From: Bacillota bacterium
GTDB lineage: Bacteria; Bacillota; Clostridia; Christensenellales; SZUA-584
Direction: 5' to 3'
Length of the DNA stretch: 61,265 bases
Assembly (NCBI GenBank): GCA_023416745.1
Contig: JAEZHF010000030.1
Span: 1-61,265, forward strand
Below the pieces are notes generated by a model, which saw only the letters and a program-made list of their open reading frames with translations, was not told where the DNA came from and made no database searches. Positions 58,254 through 61,265 of the stretch are shown here, piece after piece. Numbering within the stretch: position 1 is the stretch's first letter; each line of letters opens with the position of its first letter. A program made the translations under genes and the position numbers.

Positions 58254-58532
58254 ATGAGCAGATCGGTAAAAAAGGGACCATTCGTTTCCGAGAAACTGCT
58301 GGCAAAAGTGCAGCAGATGAACGAGAAAAATGAAAAGAAAGTGCTTAAGACATGGTCCAGAGCGTCCACGATATTTCCGGATATGGTGGGTCATACGCTG
58401 GCTGTACATGACGGACGCAAGTTTGTGCCGGTATATATGACGGAAGACATGGTGGGACACAAGCTGGGTGAGTTTGCGCCGACGAGAACATTCCGCGGTC
58501 ATGCGGGCGACAAGAAGTCCGGCTCCAGATAA
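58254..58532 (+). CDS. rpsS: Ribosomal protein uS19
   Basis: A 92-residue small-subunit head protein beginning MSRSVKKGPFV, with TRTFRGHAGDKKSG near its end. AAGGAG precedes the ATG. Its usual neighbours rplB and rplV flank it. Confidence 0.97.
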   Translation: MSRSVKKGPFVSEKLLAKVQQMNEKNEKKVLKTWSRASTIFPDMVGHTLAVHDGRKFVPVYMTEDMVGHKLGEFAPTRTFRGHAGDKKSGSR

Positions 58533-58553
58533 CGCCAGGGAGGATTAGAATAA

Positions 58554-58952
58554 ATGGCAACTCGTCAGAGAGAAAAAGCTGAAAAGCGACATGAGCTAAA
58601 AGATAAGCGGCCGATGGCAAAAGCCAAGTACGTCCGGATATCTGCCAGCAAGGTCAAGATCGTGATTGATCTGATTCGCGGCAAATCCGTTGCCGAAGCC
58701 GGCGCGATATTAAAAGCCACTCCGAAAGCGGCCAGCCCGGTCGTTGAGAAGGTTTTAAACTCCGCCATCGCCAACGCCGAGAATAACAAGGGGCTGCTGC
58801 GCGACGATCTGATCGTGGCGGAAGCCTTTGCGGACCAGGGCCCGACGCTGCGGCGCTTTATGCCCAGAGCCCAAGGGCGCGCGACGCGCATCCGCAAGCG
58901 CACCAGCCATATCACCATTATACTCGGCAATGCTGTCAAGGAGGAATCTTAA
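58554..58952 (+). CDS. rplV: Ribosomal protein uL22 with an N-terminal extension
   Basis: A 132-residue large-subunit protein lining the exit tunnel. The normal family start MAKAKYVRISASKVK lies at residue 21; a basic 20-residue extension (MATRQREKAEKRHELKDKR) precedes it, with GGAGG 10 bases before its ATG, so the extension is probably real. The second ATG has no ribosome site of its own. Elements SHITIILG near the end are typical. Confidence 0.93.
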   Translation: MATRQREKAEKRHELKDKRPMAKAKYVRISASKVKIVIDLIRGKSVAEAGAILKATPKAASPVVEKVLNSAIANAENNKGLLRDDLIVAEAFADQGPTLRRFMPRAQGRATRIRKRTSHITIILGNAVKEES

Positions 58953-58953
58953 T

Positions 58954-59649
58954 ATGGGTCAGAAAGTCAATCCTCACGGGATGCGCGTAGGCGTGATCAA
59001 GGACTGGAATGCACGCTGGTTTGCCAAAAAGGGTGATTTTGCCGCTAATATCAAGGAAGACAATGTGATCAGAAAGCAGCTCAAAAAGCAGCTCTATGCC
59101 GCCGGTATATCCAAGATCGAGACGGAAAGAGCTGCCAGCAGGCTGACAGTCAACATATTCACCGCCAAGCCCGGCATCGTGATCGGTAAGGGCGGCCAGG
59201 GCGTGGAGATTCTCAAGGCCCAGTTGTCTAAGCAGACGGGTAAGACCGTTGTACTGAACATCATTGAAATCAAGCGGCCTGACATTGACGCTCAGCTTGT
59301 GGCAGAGAATATCGCGTCCCAGCTTGAAAAGCGCATTTCGTTCCGCCGTGCGATGAAGCAGAGCATCGGACGCGCGATGAAGGGCGGCGCGCTGGGTATC
59401 AAGGCCATGTGCGCTGGTCGTCTGGGCGGTGCGGAAATCGCCAGAAGCGAGAAATATCACGACGGATCGATACCGCTTCAGACAATACGTGCTGACATTG
59501 ATTACGGTTTTGCTGAAGCGCATACCACGTACGGCCGTATCGGCTGCAAGGTCTGGATATACAAGGGTGAGATTCTGGGCAACCCGCTTCGGGATAAGTT
59601 CAAGACACCGGAAGGAGGCAGCAAAGATGTTAATGCCAAAAAGGGTTAA
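58954..59649 (+). CDS. rpsC: Ribosomal protein uS3
   Basis: A 231-residue small-subunit protein with a type II KH domain (GIVIGKGGQGVEILK). It starts MGQKVNPHGMRVG at ATG 58954, with GGAGG upstream; a longer frame opening at 58828 is a read-back into rplV. Helps unwind mRNA at the entry tunnel. Confidence 0.97.
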   Translation: MGQKVNPHGMRVGVIKDWNARWFAKKGDFAANIKEDNVIRKQLKKQLYAAGISKIETERAASRLTVNIFTAKPGIVIGKGGQGVEILKAQLSKQTGKTVVLNIIEIKRPDIDAQLVAENIASQLEKRISFRRAMKQSIGRAMKGGALGIKAMCAGRLGGAEIARSEKYHDGSIPLQTIRADIDYGFAEAHTTYGRIGCKVWIYKGEILGNPLRDKFKTPEGGSKDVNAKKG

Positions 59650-60085
59650 GAGAAGAAGAGTACACCGTGGCCGCATGAAGGGCAAAGCCAACAAGGGCAA
59701 TGCTGTCACATATGGTGATTACGGTTTGGTCGCGCTGCAGCCGGCATGGATTACCAGTAATCAGATTGAAGCAGCGCGTATCGCGATGACGCGTTACATC
59801 AAAAGAGGCGGCCAGGTCTGGATTAAAATTTTCCCGCACAAGCCAGTGACGGAAAAGCCCGCCGAAACCCGCATGGGTTCCGGCAAAGGCTCCCCCGAAT
59901 ACTGGGTGGCCGTTGTAAAGCCGGGACGTGTGATGTTTGAAATCGCCGGCGTGACTGAGGATGTGGCAAAGGAAGCGCTGAGACTGGCTGCGCATAAGCT
60001 GCCCATCAAGTGCAAGGTCATCATGAAGAAAGTAGAATCGGCTGAAGCCGTAGCAGAAACAGGTGGTGAGCAGGGTGAAAGCTAG
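59627..60085 (+). CDS. rplP: Ribosomal protein uL16
   Basis: A 152-residue large-subunit protein near the A site. LMPKRVKRRRVHRGRMKGKA opens it; GSGKGSPEYWVAVVKPGR is the conserved core. ATG at 59627 overlaps rpsC by 23 bp, with GGAGG 10 bases upstream. About 10 acidic residues at the C terminus exceed the usual length. Confidence 0.95.
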   Translation: MLMPKRVKRRRVHRGRMKGKANKGNAVTYGDYGLVALQPAWITSNQIEAARIAMTRYIKRGGQVWIKIFPHKPVTEKPAETRMGSGKGSPEYWVAVVKPGRVMFEIAGVTEDVAKEALRLAAHKLPIKCKVIMKKVESAEAVAETGGEQGES

Positions 60086-60281
60086 TAAGCTGCAAGAAAT
60101 GTCGAACGATGAGTTGGCGGTACAGCTGAAGGATCTCAAACAGGAGCTGTTTAACCTGCGTTTCCAGAATGCCACGGGGCAGCTCGGAAACGTAATGGTG
60201 GTACAGAAGACCAAGAAGGACATCGCCAGAGTGAAGACGATAATCAGAGAGCGCGAATTAAAAAGCGCTGCGAAAGGCTAA
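60075..60281 (+). CDS. rpmC: Ribosomal protein uL29
   Basis: A 68-residue two-helix large-subunit protein (KLQEMSNDELAVQLKDLKQE, then LFNLRFQNATGQL). The GTG at 60075 is chosen because AGGTGG lies upstream at a good distance, inside the end of rplP; earlier in-frame GTGs are within the site itself. Confidence 0.92.
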   Translation: MKASKLQEMSNDELAVQLKDLKQELFNLRFQNATGQLGNVMVVQKTKKDIARVKTIIRERELKSAAKG

Positions 60282-60292
60282 GGAGGGTGCTC

Positions 60293-60550
60293 ATGTCTGA
60301 TAGAGGAATCCGCAAGTCGCGTGTCGGCATCGTCGTCAGCGACAAAATGGATAAGACGATCGTGGTGAAGATCGAGCGCAAGGCCAAGCATCCGCTTTAT
60401 GGCAAAACCGTGAAGATCACGCAGAAGTATAAGGCGCACGACGAAGAGAACGTGGCCAAGGTGGGCGACAAGGTGCTGATCACCGAAACACGCCCCCTGA
60501 GCAAGGACAAGAGATGGAGACTGGTCGAGGTTGTGGAGGCCGCGAAGTAG
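60293..60550 (+). CDS. rpsQ: Ribosomal protein uS17
   Basis: An 85-residue OB-fold small-subunit protein (GIVVSDKMDKTIVVKIERKAKHPLYGK). AAGGAGG lies 6 bases before the ATG at 60293. Confidence 0.95.
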   Translation: MSDRGIRKSRVGIVVSDKMDKTIVVKIERKAKHPLYGKTVKITQKYKAHDEENVAKVGDKVLITETRPLSKDKRWRLVEVVEAAK

Positions 60551-60581
60551 TCACCAAAGTATATAGGGGAGGCGTTAAGTT

Positions 60582-60950
60582 ATGATACAAGCCCAGACAC
60601 GCCTGAAAGTGGCGGACAATTCTGGCGCCAAAGAGATTATGTGCATCAAGGTGCTCGGCGGCTCAAAAAGGGTTTCGGCGAACATTGGGGACGTGATCAT
60701 CGCGTCGGTCAAGACGGCTGCGCCGGGCGGTGTGGTCAAAAAGAAGGACGTGGTTCGTGCGGTGGTGGTGCGCAGCGTATACGGCGTACGCCGTAAGGAC
60801 GGTTCGTATATCCGTTTTGACGACAACGCGGCCGTGATCATCGACAATCAAAAACAGCCCAAGGGTACCCGTATATTCGGGCCCGTGGCTCGGGAACTGA
60901 GAGAGAAGGAATATATGAAGATCGTCTCTCTGGCTCCCGAAGTGCTGTAG
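60582..60950 (+). CDS. rplN: Ribosomal protein uL14
   Basis: A 122-residue large-subunit protein at the intersubunit bridge (MIQAQTRLKVADNSGAKEI; end VSLAPEVL). Length is normal; GGGGAGG precedes the ATG. Confidence 0.97.
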   Translation: MIQAQTRLKVADNSGAKEIMCIKVLGGSKRVSANIGDVIIASVKTAAPGGVVKKKDVVRAVVVRSVYGVRRKDGSYIRFDDNAAVIIDNQKQPKGTRIFGPVARELREKEYMKIVSLAPEVL

Positions 60951-60964
60951 GGAGGCGGATGGAT

Positions 60965-61265
60965 ATGGCGAAGATGTACATTAAAAGAGACGACAAGGTC
61001 GTTGTAATATCCGGCAAGGACAAGGGCAAGAAGGGCAAGGTCCTCGTGGCGGAGCCTAAGGAAGGCCGCGTCGTTGTCGAGAAGGTCAACATGGTGAGCA
61101 AGCACGAGAAGCCTAAGGGCCAGGGAAAGCCGGGCGGCATCGTGCATCAGGAAGCGCCGATATATGCGAGCAAGGTCATGCTTGTCTGCGGTAAATGCGG
61201 CCAGCCCACGCGCATCGCATTTAAGCTTTTGGATAACAAGAGCAAGGTTCGCGTGTGCAAGAAGT
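60965..61265 (+). CDS. rplX: Ribosomal protein uL24, cut at the window edge
   Basis: The first 100 residues of a large-subunit assembly protein with a KOW motif (VVVISGKDKGKKGKVLVAEP). A C-terminal pair of CxxC-like cysteines (CGKCG) is visible. ATG at 60965 has GGGAGG 9 bases upstream; the ATG at 60959 is too close. The stop lies beyond 61265. Confidence 0.95.
   Translation, partial: MAKMYIKRDDKVVVISGKDKGKKGKVLVAEPKEGRVVVEKVNMVSKHEKPKGQGKPGGIVHQEAPIYASKVMLVCGKCGQPTRIAFKLLDNKSKVRVCKK

Overview
The window looks like chromosomal DNA of an endospore-forming, strictly anaerobic Firmicute (class Clostridia). Spo0A, a SipL-type spore protein and an RsfA-like regulator indicate sporulation. A rubrerythrin, a class I superoxide reductase and a PerR-type regulator indicate an oxygen-avoiding life. 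Gene order (MazG-like/DUF2232/GdpP/rplI/dnaB; rpsF/ssb/rpsR; rpmE/DUF1385/prmC/prfA; the S10 operon) is typical of the class. The DNA is G+C-rich for a Firmicute, most genes have strong AAGGAGG-like ribosome sites, and GTG and TTG starts are common. No species can be named from this alone. I see no IS element, prophage, CRISPR array or rRNA gene.

Layout. 1-340: the 5' part of a tRNA-Arg(CCT) gene on the minus strand, followed on its upstream side by a tandem array of decayed partial copies. 0.4-9.2 kb: housekeeping and conserved unknown genes (DUF711, lipoprotein, DUF378, PepV, UppP, IlvE, an unknown 349-aa protein, RsfA-like regulator). 9.2-10.3 kb: spo0A with a long AT-rich control region. 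10.3-16.7 kb: a replication/c-di-AMP operon (MazG-like, DUF2232, GdpP, L9, DnaB) and a lipoprotein. 16.8-23.3 kb, minus strand: SipL, a DUF4080 radical SAM protein, a DUF998-like membrane protein, and a RACo-like activator with DUF1638. 23.5-25.8 kb: rpsF-ssb-rpsR and a GPP34/MerR operon. 25.9-32 kb: hisC, tag, a phospholipase C-like protein, a 51-aa Cys-rich protein, an iron-type DtxR regulator, a PfkB kinase and Veg. 32-36 kb: rpmE, DUF1385, prmC, prfA. 36-39.6 kb: two tandem uracil-DNA glycosylase homologues, DegV, MarR and a sugar-phosphate isomerase-like protein. 39.9-45.3 kb: cdaA-cdaR, an FAD protein, a P-loop ATPase and cysK. 45.3-50.5 kb, minus strand: methyltransferase, LCP ligase, NlpC/P60 hydrolase and the rbr-dfx-perR oxidative-stress cluster. 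50.6-55 kb: a C11 peptidase and the NfeD/zinc-ribbon/FloA operon. 55.2-61.3 kb: the S10 ribosomal operon from rpsJ to rplX, cut by the window edge.

How it fits together. Cyclic di-AMP is made by CdaA (40 kb) and degraded by GdpP (12 kb), so both sides of this second messenger are here. UppP, LCP and NlpC/P60 act on the envelope, as do CdaA/CdaR indirectly. Spo0A, SipL and the RsfA-like protein belong to sporulation. PerR probably controls its own operon with rubrerythrin and superoxide reductase, through a box over its promoter.

The most unusual signals are the decayed tRNA-Arg tandem array, three genes (two of them DNA-repair glycosylases) whose -10 box lies 6-7 nt before the start codon with no ribosome site (apparently leaderless mRNAs), a pair of uracil-DNA glycosylase homologues in which the second has lost iron-sulfur ligands, an orphan promoter-terminator unit at 18.45-18.62 kb, and a GPP34 gene linked to a minimal MerR under a palindrome-covered promoter.
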